Positions 1-8,699 of a stretch of DNA of 64,000 nucleotides are shown one piece after another. The position numbers were made by a program, and so were the translations under genes. Under the pieces are notes generated by a model that was given only the letters and a program-made list of their open reading frames with translations, was not told the origin of the DNA and did no database searches. The stretch is from JBMNGW01 sp050950025. Its GTDB lineage: Bacteria; Spirochaetota; Spirochaetia; Sphaerochaetales; Sphaerochaetaceae. Each line of letters starts with the position of its first letter. Position 1 is the first letter of the stretch. Location: positions 18,606 to 82,605 of the forward strand of contig JBMNGW010000008.1 in NCBI GenBank assembly GCA_050950025.1, read 5' to 3'.

Positions 1-2
1 GT

Positions 3-671
3 ACTGCCATAGGGACGTATAATCACTCGATTATGGTCGCTGAAATCGCCCATGAAGCAGCTAAAGCCGTTGGAGCCGATCCGCTTTTGGCCCGGGTGGG
101 AGGGTTATACCATGACATTGGCAAAATGGAGCATCCCGAATATTTTATTGAGAATCAAAGCGGTGAAAATAAGCATGATGAGTTAAAAGCCTCTCTTTCA
201 GTGGCTATTATTAAAAGCCATGTGAAAATCGGTGTGGAGAAGGCCCGGGAGGCTCGGTTACCACAAGAAGTGCAAGATATTATTTCTCAGCACCACGGTA
301 ATGATATTATTGCGGTTTTCCTCAAAGAGGCCCAATTGGCAGCAGAAGCTGCCGGCTCGGGCTCAGAAGTGAAAAAGCACGATTATGCTTATGACAATCC
401 AATTCCCCAAACTCCTGAGGCGGCTATTGTGATGCTTGCCGATGCCAGTGAGGCGGCCAGTCGCACTATCCGTAAGCCCTCGGCCCAAAAATATGAGAAG
501 TTGATCAATCAAATACTGATGGGTAAAATTGAGCGCAAGCAATTGGTTGCCTCGCGCTTATCTTTGACCGATTTGGATATGATTACCAAAGTATTTGTGC
601 AGACATTTATGGGCAAACACCACGGGCGCCTTGATTATCCTAACCAAGAAAAAGAGGACAGCGATGGTTGA
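3..671 (+). CDS. pgpH: Cyclic-di-AMP phosphodiesterase, PgpH type, C-terminal HD domain (5' truncated)
   Basis: The gene enters from the left edge; its frame is already open at base 3, before the first internal ATG at 33. The readable part is the HD hydrolase domain of 7TM-HD (PgpH) proteins. It begins GTYNHSIMVAEIAHEAA, carries the metal-binding LYHDIGKM and the QHHG segment, and ends with the family's PQTPEAAIVMLADASEAASR stretch. PgpH enzymes hydrolyse c-di-AMP to pApA at the inner membrane; the extracellular and 7TM parts lie outside the window. It overlaps ybeY by 8 bp, so the two are co-transcribed. The family call is firm; substrate specificity is inferred. Confidence 0.85.
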   Translation, partial: TAIGTYNHSIMVAEIAHEAAKAVGADPLLARVGGLYHDIGKMEHPEYFIENQSGENKHDELKASLSVAIIKSHVKIGVEKAREARLPQEVQDIISQHHGNDIIAVFLKEAQLAAEAAGSGSEVKKHDYAYDNPIPQTPEAAIVMLADASEAASRTIRKPSAQKYEKLINQILMGKIERKQLVASRLSLTDLDMITKVFVQTFMGKHHGRLDYPNQEKEDSDG

Positions 672-1125
672 AGTTGAAGTTCTTTATGGAGATCTTGCCT
701 ACTCTCAGTTGGCCCCTGCCCATCTTGTTGTCCCTTTTTTGCAGAAGGTATTTGCTTTACAAGGCATTACTTCTGGAGAGGTAAGTGTCCTATTTGCCTC
801 TGAATCTGTTATCAAAGAGATGAATATGCGCTTTCGCAATAAAAACGAAAGCACCGACATCCTCTCTTTTGTCCAAGAAGAAGATGATGGATTTCCGGTA
901 TTTGAGCAAAATCGGTATCTGGGTGATATTATCATCAGTTTAGAAGATGCTAAACGTAATTGCCAAAAGTGGGGTGTGGATGAGCAAGAGGAGCTCCAAA
1001 GACTTTTGATTCATGGCAGCTTACACCTAAACGGCTATGATCATCAGAGCAACGATTCACAAGAACCGATGCTCATCAGACAAGAACAGATGCTTAAGGA
1101 GTTACAAAAGGAGAATTGGGAGTGA
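664..1125 (+). CDS. ybeY: Endoribonuclease YbeY
   Basis: A 153-residue protein with the zinc motif HGSLHLNGYDH near residues 117-127, which is the YbeY/UPF0054 signature. YbeY is a metal-dependent RNase involved in 16S rRNA 3'-end maturation and ribosome quality control. The ATG at 664 overlaps the pgpH stop. An upstream in-frame start at 595 would only extend into pgpH and is not needed. A CBS-domain gene follows at once, the usual pgpH-ybeY-corC type order in many bacteria. Confidence 0.93.
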   Translation: MVEVEVLYGDLAYSQLAPAHLVVPFLQKVFALQGITSGEVSVLFASESVIKEMNMRFRNKNESTDILSFVQEEDDGFPVFEQNRYLGDIIISLEDAKRNCQKWGVDEQEELQRLLIHGSLHLNGYDHQSNDSQEPMLIRQEQMLKELQKENWE

Positions 1126-1895
1126 GCATTGGTAAAAGACTGAAACAGTGGTTCAGCGGCGAAGAAAAAGAGGCAAATCCCATTGCAACAGAGACAGCAC
1201 AAGAGCGTAAAAGCATGATTGAAGGTATTGAGGAGCTTAACGAAACGATTGTCAAGAGGTCATGGTTCCCCGCATTGATGTGATGTTTGTCCCCGATGAG
1301 ATTAGTTGGACTGAGCTTAAAGAGGTTATTTCGCATCAAGGCTTTTCCGCTATCCTGTTTATGCGAAGACCATCGACAATGTGGTGGGCATTCTCTATGT
1401 AAAAGATCTGTTAAGCCTAGATGATACTAATACCGAACAGTTTTCCGTAAAGAAGTATATGCGCAAGCCCTATTTTGTACCCGAAACCAAGCGCTTGGAT
1501 GAATTGCTACGGGAGTTCAAAAAAAGGAAAGTTCATATTGCCATCGCTATTGATGAGTATGGCGGGTGTGTGGCATTGTCAGCATGGAGGACATTCTGGA
1601 AGTAATTGTCGGTGACATTCAGGATGAATTTGATGATGAAGATGATGACATTATTGAAATGGGGCAGGGATCTATTTATGTGATGCACGCACTGCTATTG
1701 ATGAAGTAAATGAGCGACTTGCCTTAACATTACCCGAAGATGATTTTGAAACGTTGGGAGGGTTTGTTTTTGAACAGTTTGGCAGAATCCCTCAAAATCA
1801 AGAAAAAGTTGAATATAACGGGATGGATTTTGTTGTTCAGGAGATAGATGGCCATAAGATAAATCGGTGTGAAAATTGTTACAAAACGGATCTGA
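1122..1895 (+). CDS. CorC/TlyC-type CBS-pair protein, frame-broken
   Basis: A GTG at 1122 overlaps the ybeY stop. Merging frames gives about 258 residues: a short N-terminus with no DUF21 membrane part, a CBS pair (MVPRIDVMF, then VGILYVKDLL, then AIAIDEYGG), and a CorC_HlyC end (ETLGGFVFEQFGRIP). These cytosolic proteins are often called hemolysin C or Mg/Co efflux accessory proteins. Four single-base losses break the frame, near 1256, 1347, 1564 and 1681, each in a run of two to four identical bases. A further indel near 1866 gives the likely end KIVTKRI at 1895; without it the frame ends at 1903. Probably intact in the organism. Confidence 0.75.
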
Positions 1896-1899
1896 TTCG

Positions 1900-1929
1900 T
1901 TGACTCTATGTGTGCTTTATCGGTATATT
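1900..1929 (+). promoter_or_regulatory. Candidate sigma-70 promoter of gapA
   Basis: TTGACT (1900-1905), an 18-bp spacer and TATATT (1924-1929) lie upstream of gapA. A GGAGG ribosome-binding site follows at 1953-1957, eight bases before the ATG. It would start the gapA-pgk-tpiA-secG transcript. Confidence 0.55.
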
Positions 1930-1964
1930 GGTAGCGATACAAACCTACATATGGAGGATTTTAC

Positions 1965-2970
1965 ATGAAAATCGCTATCAATGGTTTCGGGCGCATCGGA
2001 AGAAACGTCTTCAAAATTGCCCTGGAAGATAAGGACATTGAGATAGTGGCTATCAACGATTTGACTGATCCTAAAACACTTGCTCATCTGCTGAAATACG
2101 ATTCAACGTACGGAGTTTATCCCAAAAGCGTCTCGGTAAAAGAGAACGCCATTGTTGTTGACGGCAAAGAGATCAAGATTTTTGCAGTCCGCAGCCCTTC
2201 CGAGTTGCCTTGGAAAGAGTTGGGAGTTGACATTGCCATCGAATCTACCGGTGTTTTCACCACTGCTACTGGCCCAAAAGGGGGCTATAAAGACCACATC
2301 ACAGCAGGAGCCAAGAAAGTCATTCTTACTGTTCCTGCCAAAGACAAGATTGACCAGACCATCGTCTGTGGAGTCAACGATCACGAACTTGACAGAAGCC
2401 TTGAGGCTTTCTCGAATGCTTCTTGCACCACGAACTGTCTTGCTCCGTTGGCTAAAATCCTCAACGATGCTTTTGGCATTGAGCGGGGCTTAATGACAAC
2501 AGTCCACGCCTACACCAACGACCAGGTAATTCTTGACCAACCACACAAAGATTTGCGCCGAGCCCGCTCTGCTGGGTTGTCGATTATCCCCACCACCACA
2601 GGGGCTGCCAAAGCAGTTGCCGAAGTTATTCCCTCACTGAAGGGTAAACTCAACGGCGGTGCTATGCGCGTTCCAGTGGCCACCGGTTCGATTGTCGACT
2701 TAACGGTATTGTTGGAAAAGATTGCTCGGTTGAAGAGCTGAATGCGGCTGTTAAAGCAGCAGCTGAAGGCGAATTGAAGGGCATTGTCGAATATACTGAA
2801 GATCCCATCGTTTCAGCCGATGTGAAGGGGAATCACCACTCCACCATTTTTGATGCTGAGTTGACGATGAAAATGGGCCGAATTTCTTCAAAGTGATGGC
2901 TTGGTATGACAACGAGATGGGATACTCCCACCGCGTAGTCGATTTGGCTAAGCTTCTAAACGCCCGCTAA
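1965..2970 (+). CDS. gapA: Glyceraldehyde-3-phosphate dehydrogenase, two frame breaks
   Basis: NAD-dependent GAPDH of glycolysis. The N-terminus INGFGRIGRN is the Rossmann nucleotide-binding loop and SNASCTTNCLAP holds the catalytic cysteine. The merged product is 335 residues, the normal family length, and ends with WYDNEMGYSHRVVDLAKLL. Two one-base losses break the frame: in the A run at 2716-2719 and in the A pair at 2881-2882. Restoring one A at each reads straight through the family sequence. The start is set by GGAGG at 1953. First gene of a glycolytic cluster with pgk and tpiA. Confidence 0.92.
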
Positions 2971-2988
2971 CAGATATGCTTCACTACA

Positions 2989-3015
2989 TTGATGCGCTTG
3001 ATTCAAGCGCATCAA
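2989..3015. promoter_or_regulatory. Perfect 12-bp hairpin between gapA and pgk
   Basis: TTGATGCGCTTG (2989-3000) is followed by ATT and its exact reverse complement (3004-3015). No T run follows, and the pgk ATG is only 21 bases further on, so it is unlikely to be an efficient terminator. It is more likely an mRNA 3'-end stabiliser or processing site that sets gapA above pgk. Confidence 0.6.
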
Positions 3016-3036
3016 TTGCATAAAGGGAATACCAAC

Positions 3037-4216
3037 ATGAATGTTACCACTGTCAAAGATCTCGATTTGAGGGGCAAGCGGGTACTTATCCGCGTAGATT
3101 TTAATGTGCCGGTAAAAGATGGGCACGGTTAGCGATGCCACTCGTATTATCAGCGCGTTGCCTACAATTAACTATATTCTTGAGCAAAGCGGCACCTCGT
3201 TAATTGTCATGAGCCACTATGGTCGGCCCAAAGGGAAGAAAGACCCCGCTTTTTCCATGGCTCCTGTTGCTGCCGAATTTGAAAAACTGCTGGGCAAAAA
3301 GGTGTTGTTAGCTCCCGATGTAATTGGGCCCGAAGTTGAGGCAATGGTTGCTGCTTTACAACCTCAGCAAGTGTTGTTGCTGGAAAACGTCAGGTTTTAC
3401 CCCCAAGAAGAGGCCAATGATCCCCAATTCGCCAAAACTCTGGCCAGTTATGCTGATGTTTATGTTAATGATGCCTTTGGAACAGCTCATAGAGCTCATG
3501 CTTCCACCGAAGGGGTAGCCCATTATCTTCCTTCGGCAGCCGGATTTCTCATTGAAAAAGAGGTTGCCTTTTTTGCACCGCTGTTGGAAACCCGGCCAAA
3601 CCGTTTGTTGCCATTATAGGGGGCTCTAAAGTCTCTTCCAAAATTGGTGTGCTCAAATCATTGGTCAAAACATGTGATGCCATTGTCATCGGCGGAGCTA
3701 TGCCTATACATTTTGAAAGTTCAAGGTCATACCATCGGTAAATCACTTTTGGAAGCCGATTATGAAGAAGTAGCCCGCTCTTTTTTAGAGGAAGCTCAAG
3801 CTCACAACGTTCAGGTTATTTTACCCGTTGATCATGTGGGAGCTGCTGATTTACGCCCGAAGCGACCCCGGTTGCCATCGATACCACCGACATCCCCGCT
3901 CATCTGATAGGCATGGATGTGGGGCCCAAAACACTTAAAGAGATTGCATCTGTAATTAAAACGGCTAAATCAGTAGTGTGGAACGGTCCGATGGGAGTAT
4001 TTGAATTCCCCTCCTTTGCTAACGGTACTAAAGAGGTTGCCGCTATGGTAGCCGATTGTGACGGTATTACAGTCGTTGGGGAGGCGACTCGGTAGCAGCA
4101 GTGAACCAATTTAATTTTTCTGCTAAGATAGATCATGTATCAACGGAGGAGGTGCTTCTTTGGAATTTTTGGAAGGACGCCAACTGCCGGGAATCAAAGC
4201 ATTGGAGAGAGCATAG
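3037..4216 (+). CDS. pgk: Phosphoglycerate kinase, multiple frame breaks
   Basis: The merged product is about 394 residues. The N-terminus RGKRVLIRVDFNVP is the PGK signature, followed by SHYGRPKG and a C-terminal VVWNGPMGVFEFP. The enzyme makes ATP from 1,3-bisphosphoglycerate. The ORF is cut by one inserted G (near 3120) and six one-base losses (near 3588, 3702, 3711-3714, 3850, 4078-4081 and 4144-4146), nearly all in homopolymers. Correcting them gives continuous PGK sequence, so the gene is almost surely functional. The stop at 4214-4216 directly abuts the tpiA ATG. Confidence 0.88.
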
Positions 4217-4969
4217 ATGAGAGAAATCTGCATCGCCGGAAACTGGAAAATGAATTTAGGGCCCTTTGAGGGCGAAACACTGGTAAAAGAGTTGGCTAAG
4301 GCTGTGGAAGGAGCCTCTGTGCGTGTGATTGTTGCTCCGCCTTTTGTAACTATTGCTCCTGTGGCAAAAACACTGAAAAGCTCATTTATTGAAGTGGCGG
4401 CTCAGAATATGGCCAACAAAGAGAGCGGCGCTTACACAGGCGAAGTTTCGGCCCAGATGATTAAGGAAGCAGGAGCAACACTAGTCATTCTTGGTCATTC
4501 AGAGCGGCGTACTATCTACGGTGAAACGAATCAAATCATTAATGAGAAAGTCTTGTTAGCTTTGAAAGAGGGACTTGAAGTCATTCTTTGCGTTGGTGAA
4601 ACCCTAGAAGAGAGAGAAGGGGGGAAGCTTGAAGAGGTCCTTTTGACCCAAGTACATCAAGGCTTAAAAGATGTGGCAGCTTCACAGATGAAAGATGTGA
4701 TTATTGCTTATGAGCCGGTATGGGCTATTGGCACCGGAAAAACAGCCACTTCTGAAGATGCCAACAACGCTCATAAATTTATCCGCAGCGAGGTAGAGAA
4801 ACTCTACGGCAAAACAGTTGCAGAATCGCTGATTATACAGTATGGTGGTTCAGTAAAACCGTCGAATGCAAAAGAGCTTATGGCAATGGAACATATCGAT
4901 GGTGCTTTGGTGGGAGGCGCTTCTTTGAGCGTTGATCAATTCGTCCCCATCGTGCTTTACAACCACTAA
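4217..4969 (+). CDS. tpiA: Triosephosphate isomerase
   Basis: 250 residues, full length. Catalytic residues are visible: Lys11 in GNWKMN, His94 in LGHSERR and Glu166 in AYEPVWAIGTG, plus the phosphate-binding YGGSVKP and GALVGGASL. It interconverts dihydroxyacetone phosphate and glyceraldehyde 3-phosphate. The ATG follows the pgk stop with no gap, and GGAGAG in the pgk tail serves as ribosome-binding site. The frame is intact, in contrast to its two upstream neighbours. Confidence 0.97.
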   Translation: MREICIAGNWKMNLGPFEGETLVKELAKAVEGASVRVIVAPPFVTIAPVAKTLKSSFIEVAAQNMANKESGAYTGEVSAQMIKEAGATLVILGHSERRTIYGETNQIINEKVLLALKEGLEVILCVGETLEEREGGKLEEVLLTQVHQGLKDVAASQMKDVIIAYEPVWAIGTGKTATSEDANNAHKFIRSEVEKLYGKTVAESLIIQYGGSVKPSNAKELMAMEHIDGALVGGASLSVDQFVPIVLYNH

Positions 4970-4984
4970 TTTGGAGTAAGCTCA

Positions 4985-5301
4985 ATGAGTGTTATTAGCG
5001 TCATTCTTTTAATCCTGTTCATTATTGCCAGCCTGTTGCTTATCTTTATGGTCGCTATTCAGACCGAATCGGGAACCGGTTTGGGAGGAATTTTCGGCGG
5101 CGGCAGCGATTCGACATTCGGGGCCCAGTCGGGAAAGGTTCTTAACAAAATTACGGCGATACTAGGAACTGCCTTTTTATTGTTTGCCATCTTAATGGCA
5201 GTCATAATAAGACCCCCTCGACCGACACGCTGCTTGACTCAGTTACTGTCGAGCAGGTGGAGCAAACCGGACAGTGGTGGAACACAACCGCAGCAGAGTA
5301 G
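4985..5301 (+). CDS. secG: Protein-export translocase subunit SecG, late frame break
   Basis: A small two-TM inner-membrane subunit of SecYEG. TM1 is about residues 4-25, then a glycine-rich loop (GLGGIFGGGSD) and the conserved QSGKVLNKIT, then TM2. The open frame runs to 5320 with an improbable Arg/Pro/Cys-rich tail. Adding one C to the run at 5213-5217 gives an acidic tail (STDTLLDSVTVEQVEQ) ending at 5301, 105 residues in all. The tpiA-secG order is common in bacteria. The body is certain; the tail is an inference. Confidence 0.82.
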
Positions 5302-5335
5302 CGTTTGTCCATTGCTATGATCTCGTAGGGGAAGT

Positions 5336-5366
5336 GACCGCCTGTTCGCTGTGCGGTCTTTCTCTT
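5336..5366 (+). terminator. Candidate terminator after secG
   Basis: GACCGC (5336-5341) pairs with GCGGTC (5353-5358) around an 11-base loop, followed by TTTCTCTT. It would end the gapA-pgk-tpiA-secG transcript. The interrupted T tract makes it a moderate prediction. Confidence 0.5.
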
Positions 5367-5382
5367 ATGATGTAGGTAGTGC

Positions 5383-5796
5383 ATGAGAGTATGTATCGTT
5401 TATCAATTCAACAAACCCACAAACCGGTCCAAAGAGCTTCTTGCTTCTTTGAAGTCTGGTTTTATCTCTCAAGGCCACCAGATTACCTCTATTGATGCCG
5501 TATCGCAAAAAGGTACTATTATTTCCCACTATGACTACCTTATTCTGCTCAGTTCTGCCACTACTTGGTGGGGTGCAGCTGTTTCAGAACACATCAGCTC
5601 CTTTTTGCAGCAAGCGGGCTCTATAGGGGGAAAACGGTGTAGTGCTTTTGTGCAAAAAAAAGGGCTCAGAGGGAACAAGACGCTTCAGAATGTAATGAAA
5701 GTGATGGAAAAAGAGGGCTTGTTTATCACCTACAGCGATATTTTAGAAAATCCTTCCCATGCCTTAAGTGTGGGTAAACGATTGCAGATTCAGTAG
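5383..5796 (+). CDS. Flavodoxin-like protein of unknown function
   Basis: 137 residues. The N-terminus MRVCIVYQFNKPTNRSKELLASL looks like the first strand, phosphate-loop and helix of a flavodoxin fold. The segment YDYLILLSSATTWWGAAV is placed where flavodoxin-type proteins bind flavin. The phosphate loop is not canonical (no T/S-x-T-G-N-T), so FMN binding is uncertain. I do not recognise a named family. It is the first gene of the group that continues with the foldase at 5814. Confidence 0.45.
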   Translation: MRVCIVYQFNKPTNRSKELLASLKSGFISQGHQITSIDAVSQKGTIISHYDYLILLSSATTWWGAAVSEHISSFLQQAGSIGGKRCSAFVQKKGLRGNKTLQNVMKVMEKEGLFITYSDILENPSHALSVGKRLQIQ

Positions 5797-5813
5797 ATGA
5801 GGAGTGTTTGTCC

Positions 5814-6866
5814 ATGAAAAAATCGATTTTGATTGTCGTCATCATACTTATGTTGAGCCCGTTAGTGGCCTTTGGAGCCGATGCAATCAGTACTCCGGTA
5901 GCTACTGTGAACCTGATTCGTCAGAAAGTTATCACCACCCAACAGCTGAATCAAAAACTGGCCGAATACCAAGCCGAAGCTAAAGCTGCCGGTTCAAGTG
6001 AAATTATTACTCAAGCCGATGTCCTTCAGATTATGATCAACGACGAGTTGGTACTTCAAGGAGCAGAGCGGGATGGGTTTTTAGTAAGCGACTCTCAAGT
6101 TAATCAAATGATAGCTCAACAGCGCGCCTATTTGGAGCAACAGGTAGGTAAAGCCGTGACCGATCAACAATTTGAAGCGTTTATTAAAAATACCTACAAT
6201 CTCGATTTGCAACAGTTTAAACAGAGCATGAAAGAGACGGCCATTGTCGATTCGTATGTTAGAGGCAAAATGGCTGCCGAGCTAAACCTGTATGATAAAC
6301 CCACAGAAGCCCAAATTAATGAGTTTTTTAGGGCTAATCGCAGCAGATTTATGAACCCAGAATTGGTGCGACTTTCCCATATTTTTATGCCGTTTACCGA
6401 TTCTGATAAAGCCGAGATTAAAAAACAGATGGATCAAGTTGCCCGGTATCTGCGCTATGACACCTACACCTTTGAAGAACTTGTTCCCAAATATTCGCAA
6501 GACAAAGATTCGGTTGGTCGCGGTGGAGACATTGGTTGGCTCGCCTATGATGATGAGCAGATGCGCTCTTATTTAGGTCCCCAATTTTTTGAAGCCGTGT
6601 TTGCCTTACAATTAGGAAAGCCTTCAGCAGTGCTGGAATCAAATGGTGGTTATCATATTGTGAAAGTTACGACTCATACCGAACCACGACTGTTGGGATT
6701 AACTGATTATATTAACCCCGATTCTAAAGTCACTGTTAAATCGTATATTGAACAAACACTTACTTCGCGCAATCAACAAAATGCGTATCTCAAAGCAATT
6801 GAAAAACTGGTGCTGCAATTACGGCAAAGTGCAACCATTACCAATTTACTGGGAGAACAAGGATGA
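5814..6866 (+). CDS. Periplasmic peptidyl-prolyl isomerase/chaperone, SurA/PrsA type
   Basis: 350 residues with a Sec signal peptide (MKKSILIVVIILML, then cleavage after AFGADA). A SurA-like helical N-domain at about residues 40-170 is followed by one parvulin (rotamase) domain at about 185-290, with LSHIFMPF, GRGGDIGWL and GGYHIVKV. Such proteins assist folding of exported and outer-membrane proteins, consistent with the bamA gene in this window. There is no lipobox cysteine, so it is probably soluble in the periplasm. ATG 5814 is preferred over the TTG at 5808 because GAGGAG lies about ten bases upstream. Its stop overlaps nusB (ATGA). Confidence 0.85.
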   Translation: MKKSILIVVIILMLSPLVAFGADAISTPVATVNLIRQKVITTQQLNQKLAEYQAEAKAAGSSEIITQADVLQIMINDELVLQGAERDGFLVSDSQVNQMIAQQRAYLEQQVGKAVTDQQFEAFIKNTYNLDLQQFKQSMKETAIVDSYVRGKMAAELNLYDKPTEAQINEFFRANRSRFMNPELVRLSHIFMPFTDSDKAEIKKQMDQVARYLRYDTYTFEELVPKYSQDKDSVGRGGDIGWLAYDDEQMRSYLGPQFFEAVFALQLGKPSAVLESNGGYHIVKVTTHTEPRLLGLTDYINPDSKVTVKSYIEQTLTSRNQQNAYLKAIEKLVLQLRQSATITNLLGEQG

Positions 6867-7312
6867 AAGGACGCCATCAGGCACGGGAACTAGCTCTTTC
6901 TACCCTCTATGCTCTTGATTTTAACCAACAGCTGCTGCCTAAGACCACTATGGTCGACATCCCTACACTTACTGAGGCGGAAAAAGAGAAAATAGATCCC
7001 GATACCCTGTTGTTTGCCCGTTACATCATAGCCGGCACCATTGAGCATCTTAAAGAGATAGATGAGTGGATTAGTCGCTTTTCCATTAACCGGCCGCTTG
7101 AGAAAATAGATCTCATCGACCGTAATATTCTCAGACTCAGCCTCTTTTCTTTTTTATACATGCCCGATATTCACCACCATGTTATTATCACTGAAGCGGT
7201 CATGCTTAGCCAGGAATATAGCCGTGAAGTGAACTATAAGTTCATTAACGGCATCCTCGATTCAATAGGCAAGGAAATCCATGATAACCCTCAAAACCGA
7301 AGAACAGATTAA
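6863..7312 (+). CDS. nusB: Transcription antitermination factor NusB
   Basis: 149 residues, all helical, opening with GRHQARELALSTLYALDF and containing NRPLEKIDLIDRNILRLSLFS and the C-terminal YKFINGILDSI, all standard NusB segments. It joins NusA, S10 and others in the rRNA antitermination complex and binds boxA RNA. Translation is coupled to the upstream gene by an ATGA overlap. Its 3' end overlaps map by 32 bp in another frame. The nusA gene lies at 36.9 kb. Confidence 0.95.
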   Translation: MKGRHQARELALSTLYALDFNQQLLPKTTMVDIPTLTEAEKEKIDPDTLLFARYIIAGTIEHLKEIDEWISRFSINRPLEKIDLIDRNILRLSLFSFLYMPDIHHHVIITEAVMLSQEYSREVNYKFINGILDSIGKEIHDNPQNRRTD

Positions 7313-8036
7313 GCGCATTGGCGAATCGTGTCGTCTGTTAGCTCAACTGCACGCACAATTAGACGGCTATATTGAAGCAGGGATGACGACTAAAGAAGTC
7401 GATGCCTACTGCTATGATTTTATCGTCGGCGTTGGCGGCAGGCCCGCTTTTTTGAATTATATGGGGTTTCCTGCTTCCGCTTGTATCTCCATCAACGAAG
7501 AGATTATTCATGGCATTCCCTCTTCTCGTGTGATTAAAGAGGGAGATTTAGTCAGCATCGATTTAGGGATCGATTTAAATGGGTATTTTAGCGATGCTGC
7601 CAAAACGTACATTATTGGCAAAGCACCAGCGGAACATGTAAAGTTGGTTGAAACCACTTACCAATGCCTAATGGAAGGCATTGAAGGAGCACGTCAACCC
7701 AATGCCCGCATCCACGACATTTCGGCTCCCATTTTTAATTTGGCCGACTCACATGGCTATGGGGTGGTACGTGATTACTGCGGACACGGAGTGGGATTGG
7801 CAGTTCATGAAGATCCCCAAGTCCCCAATTATGTGGGGGCACGCTCGGCTAATCCACGGCTAAGGGTAGGGATGGTCTTGGCAATTGAGCCGATGATTAA
7901 CTTGGGAACGAAAAATATTAAACATTTATCAGATGGCTGGACTGTGGTAACTGCCGATGGCAAACCTTCGGCCCATTTTGAACACACCATCGCCGTAACA
8001 GAAGAAGGAGTCAAGATATTGACTCAGTTGGACTAA
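7281..8036 (+). CDS. map: Methionine aminopeptidase, type I
   Basis: 251 residues. The metal ligands of the family are all present: Asp94 and Asp105 (SIDLGIDLNGYFSDAAK), His169 (CGHGVG), Glu203 (LAIEPMI) and Glu234 (FEHTIAVT). His77 in the conserved IIHGIP and His176 line the active site. It removes the N-terminal Met from nascent proteins. There is no N-terminal zinc-finger or SH3-like extension. It starts inside the 3' end of nusB. Confidence 0.97.
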   Translation: MITLKTEEQIKRIGESCRLLAQLHAQLDGYIEAGMTTKEVDAYCYDFIVGVGGRPAFLNYMGFPASACISINEEIIHGIPSSRVIKEGDLVSIDLGIDLNGYFSDAAKTYIIGKAPAEHVKLVETTYQCLMEGIEGARQPNARIHDISAPIFNLADSHGYGVVRDYCGHGVGLAVHEDPQVPNYVGARSANPRLRVGMVLAIEPMINLGTKNIKHLSDGWTVVTADGKPSAHFEHTIAVTEEGVKILTQLD

Positions 8037-8052
8037 CAAGAGAGGATGGGCA

Positions 8053-8667
8053 ATGGAAAAAGAATTTATCAGTCCTGAAATGCTAAGAGACTCTGCTTTA
8101 AAATTGGTGCATAAAATGCACAAAGAAGATGGCTTTGTCCCCGACATCATTTATGTATCACTTAGAGGCGGAGCTTATATGGGCAATGTCTTCAGTGAAT
8201 ATTACAAACTGATTCGCAAGCAAGCCAATGAAAGACCTGTCTTTTATGCAGCTGTGGTAGCCCGCAGTTATGAAAACATGAGAATGGAATCGGAAGTCCG
8301 TATAGACGGGTGGACATATTCTCCCGAGTTTTTACGTAACGGCGATAAAGTACTCATCGTTGACGACATTTTTGATACAGGCAAAACAGTCAACGCCCTT
8401 GTGGGTGTTATTTTGGCCAAAGGCATCCCCCTAGAAGACATTAAAGTCGCTGTATTTGACTACAAAATAGCCAACTACAAACATGAGGAACGCCTCCCAA
8501 TCCAACCCGATTATTACTGTCGTAAGCACGTGTTAAACTCTGAAGAGGACGAGACTTGGATCCATTATATGAATCATGAATTCATCGGCCTTACCAGTGA
8601 AGAAATTGATCAGCAATACACCGATCCAGAGGTGCGCACCATCCTTCACCAAGCACGTTGTGACTAA
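8053..8667 (+). CDS. Type I phosphoribosyltransferase, purine-salvage-like
   Basis: 204 residues. The PRPP loop VLIVDDIFDTGKTV at about residues 99-112 is unmistakable, and VSLRGGAYMGN is the PPi loop. The C-terminal half contains the unusual YYCRKHV and a WIHYMNHEFIGL segment in place of a classic hood. It may be a hypoxanthine/guanine or xanthine phosphoribosyltransferase, but the base cannot be read from sequence. GAGAGGA upstream serves as ribosome-binding site. It ends the gene group starting at 5383. Confidence 0.75.
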   Translation: MEKEFISPEMLRDSALKLVHKMHKEDGFVPDIIYVSLRGGAYMGNVFSEYYKLIRKQANERPVFYAAVVARSYENMRMESEVRIDGWTYSPEFLRNGDKVLIVDDIFDTGKTVNALVGVILAKGIPLEDIKVAVFDYKIANYKHEERLPIQPDYYCRKHVLNSEEDETWIHYMNHEFIGLTSEEIDQQYTDPEVRTILHQARCD

Positions 8668-8695
8668 AAAGAAGCCGCCTCTAATGAAGCGGCTT
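8666..8695 (-). terminator. Hairpin terminator between convergent genes
   Basis: AAGCCGC (8672-8678) pairs with GCGGCTT (8689-8695). On the minus strand the stem is followed by C and TTTTT, fitting a terminator for the lipoprotein gene. On the plus strand no T run follows, but the stem may still end the phosphoribosyltransferase mRNA. Confidence 0.65.
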
Positions 8696-8699
8696 ACCA

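Noticed and set aside
1122..4216. Apparent pseudogenes in the CorC-like gene, gapA and pgk
   Set aside because: Each interruption is a single-base change, mostly in a short run, and the adjacent frame resumes exact family sequence. Essential glycolytic genes would not decay together, so they are annotated as whole genes.
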